DNA from: an uncultured Clostridia bacterium | Lineage (GTDB): Bacteria; Bacillota; Clostridia; Oscillospirales; Ruminococcaceae | Length of the DNA stretch: 64,000 bases | Direction of reading: 5' to 3' | Assembly: GCA_947600065.1 (NCBI GenBank) | Contig: CANQFZ010000002.1 | Coordinates: forward strand, 1 to 64,000 | Shown: one piece after another, positions 25,801 through 34,518 of the stretch | How positions within the stretch are numbered: the first letter of the stretch is position 1 | How the letters are laid out: each line of letters starts with the position of its first letter | Notes under the pieces: generated by a model | Databases searched by the model: none | The model's input: only the letters and a program-made list of their open reading frames with translations | What the model was told of the DNA's origin: nothing | Position numbers and translations under genes: made by a program

Positions 25801-27983
25801 GATTTACGACGGGTGAAGGTTGTTTTGGAGAGTATAACGTAACTGTTTCTGCACGTTATGATATTCTTGAAGATATCAAGCAGATGCTTAAACAGCGTTT
25901 GATAAGCAAATTTACAAACTGGAGCATGACAAGAGCGGATGCCTCTGCTGAATATTGCGTCAAATTGACGGAATCTTTTGATGGAAGCAGAATCCTAAAG
26001 GCTCTTAATCCTTATGACTATGAGATACACAATTTCCTTGCTTATGCGCTAACAGTCAGAATATTGGGAATAGACCGGCATGAGAACAGCAAGTATGTGC
26101 TGAGAAGTCTTATAAATCTTGATAATTATCAGCACTGGTTCAAGAACAACGAAACACGCCCTGATTTTATGCTTATTGAGATACCCAAAAATGATAATCT
26201 TGCAAAAGCAGATAAACCGATAGACATTTCCATAAAAATAATTGAGTGCAAGATGAGCGTAAACGTTGCGGGATACCATGACGAGGCAAAGACACAGGTA
26301 TCAGCTGCGCTTAATTCGTTCTCGCATTACTGGGATGAGCATAACAACGGGATTGACAGAAGGTATTGGTTTACTCAGCTTTACCGTGCCATCGTATTTT
26401 CTAAACTTAGTCTTGAGGATAACGATCCTATCTATCCTATCGTCAACTCTAAGATATATAATATTTTAAACGGCGAATTTAATATTTCGTGGCATGGCGA
26501 AGTGTTTGCTTTTGATCTAAAGGGCGAAGATGATGATATTGATCATAATAATGAAGACGGTTTTGACATAAACGTTTATACTTATGGTCAGATTTCCATT
26601 CAGAAGATGCTTCTGCCGCATGAAGACGGCGAAACGGTGGAATATGTTGAGATAGATCAGCCTACAGATGCCGAGGAGGTTGACAATTCGGAGGAACATG
26701 AAGAGATACCCGAAGTCAGCACCACGAATAAAAACACATCTGATACATCTTCTGTTAGTGAAAGCACAACGGCTACTGAAAATGATACGGAACTTACAGT
26801 AAACGACACCGATACAACTACTGCAACCGATAAAGTTACTGAGAAAAAGAGCATCGCTGATGTGCGTATATGGCTCGGAAGTGATATGAGGAGCGGCGAA
26901 AAAATTTACTGGGAATTTGGCAACAAGAACCTTAACAATCGCCATCTTCTTATAAATGGCAACTCCGGGTGCGGTAAGACTTATTGTATACAAGGACTTC
27001 TTATGAGCGCTGTCCGTCAGGGTATCTCTTCTGTAGTTTTTGATTATACCGGAGGCTTTACAAACAGTAAGCTTGATCCGATTTTCAAGCAGGAACTTTC
27101 GGACAGGATTGACCAACGAGTGGTAAAATCGAAAAAGATACCCATCAATCCCTTTAAAAAAGGAGATATCCAAATTGATGAAGATATTTTTGTCCCGGAA
27201 GAAGATATTGATGTAGCAAGTAAAATTGCAGGTATCATGGGAAGTGTTTACAAATTCGGCGATCAGCAGAAAAGCGCAGTATATTCAGCAGTGCTGAACG
27301 GAATGAGAAAACATGGCGATAATATGAGTTTTCAAGAACTTGCTGCTGAATTGGAATCTCTTGACAATAACTATTCAAAAACAGTATTAAGCAAAATACA
27401 GCCTTTTATTGATATGAATCCGTTTGTTGCAGATGATAATTTTGGCTGGGAAAATATTAGGGACTCAGATAAAGGTATCGTGTTTGTAATGCAGCTTACA
27501 GGATATACCAGAGATGTACAGGTACTCTTGACAGAGTTGATGCTGTGGGATATATGGAGTTTCTGTACGAAGACTGGCGATGAAACCAAACCGTTTATTT
27601 TAGTTATGGACGAGGCGCAAAACCTTGACCACGGGGAAAATTCTCCCAGTGCAAAGATACTTACCGAGGGCAGAAAGTTTGGCATTTCGGGATGGTATGC
27701 AACTCAATTCATGAAACCGCAGTTATCAGATGATGAAATTCAGAGATTACAACAGTCAGGACAAAAATTGTATTTTTGTCCTCCTGATGACGGTGTGGAT
27801 ACTATTGCAAAGATCCTTGATGCAACGCCTCAAGGCAAGAAGGATTGGGCAGTGCGTCTTAAAAAGTTAAAAAAGGGCGAATGTGTTTCATCGGGAAGTA
27901 TGATCAAAAATAACAGTTGGACAGTATATGTTCCTAAGGCGATTAAAGTTCCGAGTATGCAGGAGAGATTGGATAATGAATGA
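22893..27983 (+). CDS. dptH: DptH/SspH-like HerA-type ATPase, possible nuclease
   Basis: A 1696-residue protein. TTG 22893 is chosen because AGGAG (22881-22885) is seven bases upstream and the frame would otherwise run into dptG. The C-terminal quarter is a HerA/VirB4-type ATPase: Walker A GNSGCGKT at residues 1356-1363, Walker B 'LVMDEAQN' with D1573 and E1574, then 'GRKFGISGWYATQ'. A PD-(D/E)XK-like site precedes it: D1091 in 'RPDFML', then E1118-C-K1120 in 'KIIECKMS'. An acidic, threonine/serine-rich linker (about 1240-1320) separates the two. Such a pairing suits a DNA translocase coupled to a cutter. The size and order match DptH. The nuclease reading is my inference from spacing of the residues. 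Confidence 0.75.
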   Translation: MKKLINEIISLIEKQMKVSGRTYLLKLEDFDTPVIYMEICKHFSSKKDLSFVANLEYSKFIYFKKNDKQEWLPALEYLENNGYVKNEPLTYFRNQAAGQNNGTTLFLLMGAETALDRGSIKDFTHISMNDIVEYLKKDYSIWFIDLLSDFHSDLEKSRDCINNIYKDLFRHINIDAMQLSLFVDDLDNHSIDTLDELVEHIYGSLKTFWGIPSIKSNIRKPSKKPLKYISNSYQFINNELNISSSKKSALSRKLDKYAQENISDINSPFEGFSDFTEFCTSLEEFIDNKNINDNRKKFMNTDFGIVYKILDLSISQSDPTTEKEKTFTVKGEPIIVYLEMLIYSWIEFKKKYEHDPLNTVITITDIRLSNCTSSEAGDTSLSAHFDNICSYMGGLLEYIKTKGLASGNITVSYCDDTDPFCSKNFEYIKPKLKTIDKWGVDSEIKFEINNIGASEDEKTKTEVKWSFSPYANWKNAFSLLRHLCTGISPEAPLLTTCSNMDELIASECEDEFFIKLESIQCETPPNYSNVVNKTFKECFLKEFALLHQSFSKWTDDILEKGFFGSIDSMNELITNYTDLLEFITKNYSGYTGVVRNKIGYILNIFNIISDSDFLDSAKSSEVIVPAYNPAMLEKIIARNDYIIFSFRDLIGHYDTMKFSEIENKFKDFSKLAAITQGVDMIPCGSDKLICKNVWGFYAVYHGDKKKNYISNIELIPEESDSNADVSEQSNIIFHHIMNYVRTFPSRTDGLNVAFISPTEVQYVVEGINKVTTELEKKKVNATIYLKVICFGGSKNVSSYLKYWLNNYMNKERTVTIKTYLQYISRDKFESELPELLHNQDVCFIYDILKTENIEFNQYLSSDKEELEYQVNCQFPMTFIPDTISSSHDYKRKVNISQLQFIVSKAYTQLVNKVMQPNSVDSQYKVMQVLELQSKQNALLKIAHDSCRWVVCEDRAIDRELLNADGRKIIGFTTGEGCFGEYNVTVSARYDILEDIKQMLKQRLISKFTNWSMTRADASAEYCVKLTESFDGSRILKALNPYDYEIHNFLAYALTVRILGIDRHENSKYVLRSLINLDNYQHWFKNNETRPDFMLIEIPKNDNLAKADKPIDISIKIIECKMSVNVAGYHDEAKTQVSAALNSFSHYWDEHNNGIDRRYWFTQLYRAIVFSKLSLEDNDPIYPIVNSKIYNILNGEFNISWHGEVFAFDLKGEDDDIDHNNEDGFDINVYTYGQISIQKMLLPHEDGETVEYVEIDQPTDAEEVDNSEEHEEIPEVSTTNKNTSDTSSVSESTTATENDTELTVNDTDTTTATDKVTEKKSIADVRIWLGSDMRSGEKIYWEFGNKNLNNRHLLINGNSGCGKTYCIQGLLMSAVRQGISSVVFDYTGGFTNSKLDPIFKQELSDRIDQRVVKSKKIPINPFKKGDIQIDEDIFVPEEDIDVASKIAGIMGSVYKFGDQQKSAVYSAVLNGMRKHGDNMSFQELAAELESLDNNYSKTVLSKIQPFIDMNPFVADDNFGWENIRDSDKGIVFVMQLTGYTRDVQVLLTELMLWDIWSFCTKTGDETKPFILVMDEAQNLDHGENSPSAKILTEGRKFGISGWYATQFMKPQLSDDEIQRLQQSGQKLYFCPPDDGVDTIAKILDATPQGKKDWAVRLKKLKKGECVSSGSMIKNNSWTVYVPKAIKVPSMQERLDNE

Positions 27984-28803
27984 TAGGACATATTCTTATG
28001 ACAGTGTGAATTTTCATAAGACCTTTTCTCCGCAGGATTCTTATATCACAAAGATACTTGAGCTTGCTAAAGATAATTATACCGGCACAAAAGAAGAAAT
28101 CAGTGAAGAAACAGGCATTCCAACCGGAAAAATAAGCGGTAAAGTAGTTCCTCATATACTGTATGCTCAGTATATGGGGCTTACGAAATTTACTCTTTTA
28201 AAGGGTAAGTATACGCTTGAATTGACTGATCTCGGAAAAACTGTTTTTAAAAATGACAAATATCTGTTCGAGGATATTTCGAGGTTGATATGTCATTACA
28301 ATATATGTGAAGATGTTGACGGAGCATTTCTGTGGTCATTTATATACAACGGTTTGCCGCTTATGCTTAATGAAACCATGAGCGAAGAAACCATGAAAAA
28401 GAAATATAACGACTTCTTTATGGTAAAGACTGACCTTGGCGCACTAAAAAAGTCATACAGCGCTGACGGATTTTTCGCGATACTTGAGTTGCTTGATTTT
28501 TCAGAAGGCATACGAATAAACAGTTCATACTACAAAGATGAACGCCTTTATGTTTATGCCTACACTCTTTTTAGCACATGGGATAAAAAATATTCTAAAA
28601 CGCAGGAAGTTACAGCGGATCAGATTATAGGTATGAAATGGAATAAACGATTTGGTTTTGATGATGACGAAATGTTGTATGCTCTTGAACAGATGGAGGA
28701 AAAGCAATTGATAAGACTGAACAAGCAGTTGGCTCCTTATACCGTAATAAGAAATGCAGACGCTGTTGATTTATGTCCACGCCTATATGAATTGTTGAAT
28801 TGA
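27976..28803 (+). CDS. Second, divergent DUF4007-like protein (B2)
   Basis: A 275-residue protein whose ATG lies inside the end of dptH (8-base overlap). The N terminus looks like a helix-turn-helix ('GTKEEISEETGIPTGKI'); the middle 'ELTDLGKTVF...YLFEDISRLICHYNI' followed by 'GAFLWSFIYNGLPL' resembles the DUF4007 core seen in the 13924 product ('DPYFEDIFTLWIVHYYI', 'TVWNLFFNRFN'). Overall similarity is low, so it is an old paralogue, not a recent duplication. It is followed 10 bases later by a second giant ATPase, repeating the B-C gene order of the front of the operon. It could be a target-sensing or nicking subunit for the restriction side. Role unknown. Confidence 0.6.
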   Translation: MNDRTYSYDSVNFHKTFSPQDSYITKILELAKDNYTGTKEEISEETGIPTGKISGKVVPHILYAQYMGLTKFTLLKGKYTLELTDLGKTVFKNDKYLFEDISRLICHYNICEDVDGAFLWSFIYNGLPLMLNETMSEETMKKKYNDFFMVKTDLGALKKSYSADGFFAILELLDFSEGIRINSSYYKDERLYVYAYTLFSTWDKKYSKTQEVTADQIIGMKWNKRFGFDDDEMLYALEQMEEKQLIRLNKQLAPYTVIRNADAVDLCPRLYELLN

Positions 28804-28813
28804 GGAAATCACG

Positions 28814-31800
28814 ATGCGGATAAAAGATATACTGAAGTTTAATAAGGACAAGTATTTCGGCGGTGCAGTTCAGGCTAACTGGTTCTATGATGACAGTAGA
28901 GTCAAAGCAATAGCAGACAGCTATGTTTTTCACGGACCTAAGTATCATGGAGTTGATAAGAAGGAGTTTCAGAATACAAATTACAAGTTAAAAGATACAG
29001 CAACTTATGCATTGAAACTGGCTAAAAGAGCCTCAGAAACTGAAAGTAACCGTTTTTGTATGACGATTGCAGGCTATGGAACAGGCAAATCCCATTTATC
29101 AGTAGCACTGGCATCGCTTCTCTCAGGACATGACGAAGAACTTCGACAGTTGGTTTTGAAAAATATTTTTGCAGCTGACAGACAGATAGGTGAAGAAATC
29201 AGAACATATCTTCATAAAAACCTTGTTATTGTACTTAACGGTATGCGAGATTTCAATCTGAACATGGAGGTACTTGCTTCTGCAAAGAAATCACTTGCAC
29301 AGCATAACCTATCCGCAGATATATTCGATGAGCTTACGACACAGTACAAACAGGCGATAAACTTCTGCACCAATACATTTGAAACTCATAAAGAACGGTA
29401 TGCGCATTATCTTGCGGATGCTGGCCTGAATAGTTCACTATCTCCCGAAGTAATAATTAAATCTCTCGAAAATGCTGATAAGGCTGTATTCAACGCTGTC
29501 AATGAGGTTTACAATGAGTTTATGGGTACATATATCCATGCTGAATCTGATGTGTCTGCTGCAGATGTGTTAAATCTTCTTGTAAAGAAATACTGTATTG
29601 AAACTCCTATACTTGACCGTATCTACATTCTTTTTGACGAATTTGGCAGATATATTGAGTTTACAGCCAATAATCCCCTTGTTGCGGGAGATTCATCATT
29701 ACAACAGATATTTGAGACAGTTCAGAATGCAGGTGGAAGAATTGTTTTTGATGCTTTCATTCAAAACGATCTGAATTCATACATAAGACGAGTAGAAAAC
29801 GTTGGCTCTAATATTTCCAGATATGTCGGGAGATACGAAAACAGTGAAAAGTTTTATTTGTCATCGAATTTTGAAACCATACTTGCAAATTTGATCGAAA
29901 AGAAAAATGAAGATGCTTTCAAGAGTATAGTGGAAAGAAACATTGATGATGTATACTCACATTTTTCTAAGAATACATTTAAAAATCTCTGCAACTGGGC
30001 GGCGCCTGAAATTGACAAGAGAAATGTATGGGTAAATCAGAATATGTATTTTGATGTCATTGCTAAGGGTTGTTATCCAATGCATCCTATAACAGTTTGG
30101 TTTTTGGCAAATACATCTTCATGGATGCAGCAGCGTTCTACTATTGCTTATACTGCTGAAATGTTTGAAGCAATTGGGGAAGAAGAGGTAAGCGGAAGAT
30201 GGCTGCCGTACATTTATCCCACAGATATAATCGGCACAAATTTATTCGATGAAATGCTGGGTTCTGAGGAAAAAGGCTTTGTAGCAAGTCAAAATTGCCT
30301 TACATATCAGACTGTCATTACAAAACTGAGCGGTAAGATAACCGACAGTGCTGTAAAAATTCTTCGCGCTGTATTGATTTGCAATATTCTAAAATTTAAA
30401 TTCAATGACCGCAATAGCGTTCTGAATTGTTTGAAATTATGTTCGGGTCTGACAGAAGAAGACACAAATTCTGCTGTTGCAGGACTTGAAAATGAATATT
30501 GTGTTATCACATACAATGCGGATATTAACAGATTTGAACTTAACGAAGAAGCTCATGGAAAGCAGGAGTATACTTCTCACATAATTAAGAAGATGAGCTT
30601 ACTTCGGGATTATGATCCTATTGAAGAACTGGACGAGGAATTATTAAGCGAACTCAGACTGAATGTTCCTGTATCAACTGCATTCAGTCAGGAAAATAAT
30701 ATTTCTTCTCCGGAGTGGCAATTCGACCAAATGTTACTGAATATATCAACAATCAGTGAGATGTTTTGCCGTTCTCTCCTCACAAAGGTAAAAGATGCTG
30801 TTGATGGAGAGAAGTATCGCGGGATTCTTGTTTATTTGTATTGCGATAAAACATCTGAAGCATATATTTTAAAAGCAATAGATCTGATTAAATTATTTGA
30901 ATTTCAGAATTTTCCGATTGTATTCTGTTTATTACAGGACAGTGAGGAGAATTGGATGCGGAATTTGAAACGGCGCGCTGCGCTGCGTAAATTTACCGAA
31001 TATGAAAAAAAGATATATTCTCGCTTTTTTGATAAAGAAAGCCGTTCAATCATACGAACTATTTCATCTGAATTTTCACGTATGGCAGGTGAAAGGAAGA
31101 TACTTACCGATAATGGAATTGAGATCTTGACGGAAAGAATTAATCAATACTGCTTTAATAAGTTTAAAAAATGCTATCCCGATGTTATACCATTTTCTTT
31201 CGCTGAATTTGAAAAGAAAACGACTCCTTTGGCTAAAAAAACATTGCTTGCCATGTCTCGAAATATGTTTTCCGGTGCAATATGCAATAAACAGTCATAT
31301 CAGGGACTTGATCCGATAGAGAAAAGACGCATTGTTACAGCACTGCATACGTCTACAGCTTCTACATCTTGGCAAGTATTTGATGCAAACTGTAATCTCT
31401 GTGAACCAAGAAATTCTAAAGTAAAGAAAATATATCAGGAAGTCATGGGAAATTTTTCGGCAGACTGTCAGCATACAATCGGCGAACTGTTTGGCAAATA
31501 TCGTTTTGCGCCTTATGGCCTTAATAATTATTCCTTATTTCTTTTTATCATTTATGTCCTTTCTCTGAACACAAGAAAGATAAGTATATTTGACGGAACT
31601 TCGCAGATGACTAAACAGCAGTTTATTGACAGCTATCTGCAAAGTGAAAAAAAGATGCTTGAAAATCTTTTAAAACTTCGTATTGTTATAAGAACTCAGA
31701 CAGATGACGAGGCACTTGCTGATTTAATAAAGGAAATAAAAGTATTAGTTTACACCGAAAACTGCTCGGAATATGAAAAACAATTAAAGGCACTTGTTGA

Positions 31801-33055
31801 AGTATCTGAGAATACCGACTTAATTAAAGCGGAGATTGCCGCTTGTGAAATGAAACTTCAGCAGGGTGTTAAATACAATACCACAAAATACGGTTCATTA
31901 ACTAAGGCAGAAAATACTGTTGAACAGTGCAAAAACACATTCAGCCTTATACAGATAGTTTCAGTGCTTTCAAGTGTTCAAAAGCCTAAAGTTGACAGCA
32001 ATATAGATGAATATTCAGACTATCTATACAGCCCGACATACGTTTCTCGTGTAGAAAAGATACTGACTGAGGCAGCCAAGATACTTGATGAAAACTTCTC
32101 GCAGTTTGTGTCAAAGCTGAAATGCGCTTATTCACAATCCAGTGAGTTTAAAAAGAAATACCAGCAGACTGCAAAAAAACTTCAGGACCTCGGTAAGAAG
32201 GAATATGCAAATATCTTAAAATCCCGTATAGAAATAGTTTTATATGAGGCTGAACTTGAACAGAAGTATGCTGCTACTATAGCAGATGCGCGTCGTTTTA
32301 TATCTGTGATTGATAATTCTGTTCAAACCTTTGATTTTCCAAAATGCGAAGAAATTTCAGCACAGTTATTGGGTTGGATTGACACGTTTTCATCTGCAGA
32401 TTATATGAACAGTTCCATACGAGATGAGTTTATTCATAATCTTCATGAGTGTCAAGCAAAAGTCAATACACAGAAAACTCATCTTGAAAATCAAATTAAA
32501 GAGGTTTTATCTCAGATCCAAGCGCCTAACAAAAATGAGCTTGTTCTTTCAGAACATATTGCAAAATCAATTAGCCTTAACCCTGATGAAGCAACTGTAA
32601 TCACGCTGAAAAATGCTCAGAACCTTATTCAAGAATTTAACAAAGTTAAAGCGAATGTTATTCAAGTAGATAATTCTGTTATCGAAAGTCTTGAAGAAGA
32701 ATATAATAGTAAATGGAAGGGCACTGTATGTGATAGATACATGGCTGAGTATATTGAAGCATTAAAAGAAAGTCAGGCTCAAAAACGCCGTGAATGGTTA
32801 AGAAAAAATGTATTGAATATCAGGGAGACAATTGAAACAATGACGGTTTCGCAGTGCGTTCAGTGGCAAAATACAAAATCAGATCTTCCTGATTTTTTAA
32901 CTGATGATGATCTGGAACAAATCAATATCCTTTCCGACTTAATTACCGAAAAAGTTAAGAAACAGAAAATAAATGGTGTTGTAGAAATGTTTACAGCACT
33001 TTCTAAGGAAGAGCAGCAAGAGTGTTTGCAACAGCTGCAGGGAATATCAAAATAA
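28814..33055 (+). CDS. Second giant P-loop ATPase (C2), SspC paralogue
   Basis: A 1413-residue protein with Walker A GYGTGKSH (residues 87-94, lysine 92) and Walker B 'YILFDEF' (D275, E276), the same build as the 1184-residue protein at 14830. A conserved 'CYPMHPITVWFL' segment matches 'CFPIHPLSVFSL' in that protein, supporting common ancestry. The C-terminal third is rich in predicted helices with heptad character (coiled coil likely, about residues 1000-1300). It ends the operon, 50 bases before a terminator. With B2 it forms a second B-C pair. It might load or drive the DptFGH-like complex, but nothing in the sequence proves that. Confidence 0.65.
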   Translation: MRIKDILKFNKDKYFGGAVQANWFYDDSRVKAIADSYVFHGPKYHGVDKKEFQNTNYKLKDTATYALKLAKRASETESNRFCMTIAGYGTGKSHLSVALASLLSGHDEELRQLVLKNIFAADRQIGEEIRTYLHKNLVIVLNGMRDFNLNMEVLASAKKSLAQHNLSADIFDELTTQYKQAINFCTNTFETHKERYAHYLADAGLNSSLSPEVIIKSLENADKAVFNAVNEVYNEFMGTYIHAESDVSAADVLNLLVKKYCIETPILDRIYILFDEFGRYIEFTANNPLVAGDSSLQQIFETVQNAGGRIVFDAFIQNDLNSYIRRVENVGSNISRYVGRYENSEKFYLSSNFETILANLIEKKNEDAFKSIVERNIDDVYSHFSKNTFKNLCNWAAPEIDKRNVWVNQNMYFDVIAKGCYPMHPITVWFLANTSSWMQQRSTIAYTAEMFEAIGEEEVSGRWLPYIYPTDIIGTNLFDEMLGSEEKGFVASQNCLTYQTVITKLSGKITDSAVKILRAVLICNILKFKFNDRNSVLNCLKLCSGLTEEDTNSAVAGLENEYCVITYNADINRFELNEEAHGKQEYTSHIIKKMSLLRDYDPIEELDEELLSELRLNVPVSTAFSQENNISSPEWQFDQMLLNISTISEMFCRSLLTKVKDAVDGEKYRGILVYLYCDKTSEAYILKAIDLIKLFEFQNFPIVFCLLQDSEENWMRNLKRRAALRKFTEYEKKIYSRFFDKESRSIIRTISSEFSRMAGERKILTDNGIEILTERINQYCFNKFKKCYPDVIPFSFAEFEKKTTPLAKKTLLAMSRNMFSGAICNKQSYQGLDPIEKRRIVTALHTSTASTSWQVFDANCNLCEPRNSKVKKIYQEVMGNFSADCQHTIGELFGKYRFAPYGLNNYSLFLFIIYVLSLNTRKISIFDGTSQMTKQQFIDSYLQSEKKMLENLLKLRIVIRTQTDDEALADLIKEIKVLVYTENCSEYEKQLKALVEVSENTDLIKAEIAACEMKLQQGVKYNTTKYGSLTKAENTVEQCKNTFSLIQIVSVLSSVQKPKVDSNIDEYSDYLYSPTYVSRVEKILTEAAKILDENFSQFVSKLKCAYSQSSEFKKKYQQTAKKLQDLGKKEYANILKSRIEIVLYEAELEQKYAATIADARRFISVIDNSVQTFDFPKCEEISAQLLGWIDTFSSADYMNSSIRDEFIHNLHECQAKVNTQKTHLENQIKEVLSQIQAPNKNELVLSEHIAKSISLNPDEATVITLKNAQNLIQEFNKVKANVIQVDNSVIESLEEEYNSKWKGTVCDRYMAEYIEALKESQAQKRREWLRKNVLNIRETIETMTVSQCVQWQNTKSDLPDFLTDDDLEQINILSDLITEKVKKQKINGVVEMFTALSKEEQQECLQQLQGISK

Positions 33056-33107
33056 TTGTGGGTAAGTTTACAACCATAATTGCTTTATATGAACAATTGT
33101 GATTTTT

Positions 33108-33140
33108 GAGCCGATTTCAAACAAAATCGGCTCTTTCTTT
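33108..33140 (+). terminator. Terminator of the ssp/dpt operon
   Basis: Perfect 10-bp stem GAGCCGATTT / AAATCGGCTC followed by TTTCTTTT. Confidence 0.9.
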
Positions 33141-33151
33141 TGTGCTGAAGC

Positions 33152-33177
33152 GACAATATAAGCGGTCACCCCTCGCA
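33152..33177 (+). repeat. 26-bp repeat, right flank of the ssp operon
   Basis: Matches 12011-12036 at 24 of 26 bases. The hairpin that it would form is broken because the IS element begins at 33178. Confidence 0.75.
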
Positions 33178-33257
33178 TGAAATGCCCCCCCTTTTGTTAG
33201 ACAATGTGGTATAATATAAATATACCGAAACGAAGTCTAACGAAAGGGGTCATTTTT

Positions 33258-33605
33258 ATGCCTAAAGAAAAAACATATAAGAGATACACACCAGAGTTTA
33301 AAATCATGGTTGTGGAAACAATGCATAAGGAGAGATTAAGTCATAGGGAAGCAGCGAGACAATTTGACATATCAGCCCATAATGCGGTTGCTAAGTGGGA
33401 ACGAATATACCTTGAAGAAGGCAAAGAAGGATTCTATGTTGAACGCCGTGGACGCAAATCAACAGGTCGTCCACCAAAGCTGAAAAAGGAAGTTGAAGAA
33501 GATCTCATAGCTGAGGTTCAGCGCCTTCGCGCAGAGAATGATTACTTAAAAAAATTGAATGCCTTGGTTGCCGAAAGGGAACGGCAAGCGAAAAAGCGCA
33601 AGTGA
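33258..33605 (+). CDS. IS3-family transposase OrfA
   Basis: A 115-residue helix-turn-helix protein ('YTPEFKIMVVETMHKERLSHREAA' region, leucine-zipper-like 'EVQRLRAENDYLKKLNALV'). ATG 33258 follows AAAGGGG. Its stop overlaps the start of OrfB, which lies in the -1 frame. IS3 elements normally make the active OrfAB fusion by -1 slippage; the A5G at 33591-33596 is one A short of the classic A6G slip site, so coupling by the ATGA-like overlap (GTGA) may be used. Confidence 0.9.
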   Translation: MPKEKTYKRYTPEFKIMVVETMHKERLSHREAARQFDISAHNAVAKWERIYLEEGKEGFYVERRGRKSTGRPPKLKKEVEEDLIAEVQRLRAENDYLKKLNALVAERERQAKKRK

Positions 33606-34438
33606 TATGGGAGCTGAGGCATAAACATAAAGTAGGTCTGCTCATTGAAATTGCCGAAATTCCCCGCAGCACTTACTACTATTACAGCAAGCAGTTTGAA
33701 AAACCAAAGTCGGATAAATATACTGAAATTAAAACAGAAATCCGCAGAATATATGACGAGAGCAAAGGGCGATATGGCTATCGGCGTATAACGAAAGAGT
33801 TAAGAAAAACACATCTTGTTAATCATAAAACAATACAGCGTTTAATGCATGAAATGGGAATATTTTGTTGTGTACGCATGAAGAAATACCACTCATACAA
33901 AGGTGAAATCGGTAAAATTGCGCCCAATCTGCTTGAACGTGATTTCAATGCGGACAAGCCTAATCAGAAGTGGGTAACAGATGTTACAGAGTTTGCCCTG
34001 TTTGGCATGAAGCTGTATCTTTCGCCGATTATTGACCTTTTTAACGGCGAGGTTGTAGCTTACAATCTTAGCTATCACCCAAGTTTAAAACTAGTTACAG
34101 ATATGCTCAATCAAGCGTTTGCAAAAATTCCTGACAACACTAACCTTATTCTGCATTCGGATCAAGGGTGGCAGTATCAGCATAAGTATTACCAACAAAT
34201 GCTTAGAGACAAGGGTATAAGACAGAGTATGTCAAGAAAAGGCAATTGCCTTGATAATGCCTGTGCTGAGAACTTTTTTGGACTGCTCAAGTCTGAACTG
34301 CTTTACTTGCAGGAGTTTACATCTGTAGAACATTTTATATCCGAACTTAAGGCATATATTGAGTGGTACAACACAAAGCGCATCAAGCTTAAGCTTGATG
34401 GAATGTCTCCTGTTGAATATCGATTAAGTGTTGCGTAA
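33602..34438 (+). CDS. IS3-family transposase OrfB (DDE integrase core)
   Basis: A 278-residue rve-type integrase. The catalytic acidic residues are visible in 'WVTDVTEF', 'LHSDQGWQYQ' and 'ACAENFFGLLKSE', with the N-terminal HTH_21 segment 'GRYGYRRITKEL'. Start GTG 33602 overlaps the OrfA stop. The frame is intact, so the element could be active. It ends in the family's 'KRIKLKLDGMSPVEYR' tail. Confidence 0.9.
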   Translation: MIWELRHKHKVGLLIEIAEIPRSTYYYYSKQFEKPKSDKYTEIKTEIRRIYDESKGRYGYRRITKELRKTHLVNHKTIQRLMHEMGIFCCVRMKKYHSYKGEIGKIAPNLLERDFNADKPNQKWVTDVTEFALFGMKLYLSPIIDLFNGEVVAYNLSYHPSLKLVTDMLNQAFAKIPDNTNLILHSDQGWQYQHKYYQQMLRDKGIRQSMSRKGNCLDNACAENFFGLLKSELLYLQEFTSVEHFISELKAYIEWYNTKRIKLKLDGMSPVEYRLSVA

Positions 34439-34439
34439 C

Positions 34440-34471
34440 AAAAGCGACCAAGATCGCTCTTAGTCGCTTTT
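34440..34471 (+). terminator. Terminator within the IS element
   Basis: Stem AAAAGCGAC / GTCGCTTTT directly after OrfB. Confidence 0.8.
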
Positions 34472-34518
34472 CACAATTCTTCTTTTTTAACTTTGTTTAA
34501 CTTTTTGGGGGCAGTTCA

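Larger units (their letters stand above)
33178..34518 (+). mobile_element. IS3-family insertion sequence
   Basis: About 1.34 kb. The left end TGAAATGCCCCC and the inverted right end (TGAACTGCCCCC, reading inward from 34518) are imperfect inverted repeats that begin TGAA and continue with A-rich and GTTA segments. It carries two overlapping reading frames, OrfA and OrfB. I see no clear target-site duplication: the flanking triplets differ (GCA on the left, TAC on the right), so the element may have been left by recombination or deletion. It cuts off the 5' part of the ClpB-like gene on its right. Confidence 0.85.

Noticed and set aside
12197..33055. BREX system, because of the large ATPases with KSH Walker A motifs and a PAPS-reductase gene
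   Set aside because: No PglX methyltransferase, PglZ or Lon-like gene is present; cysteine desulfurase, DUF4007 and DptFGH-like genes fit phosphorothioation better.
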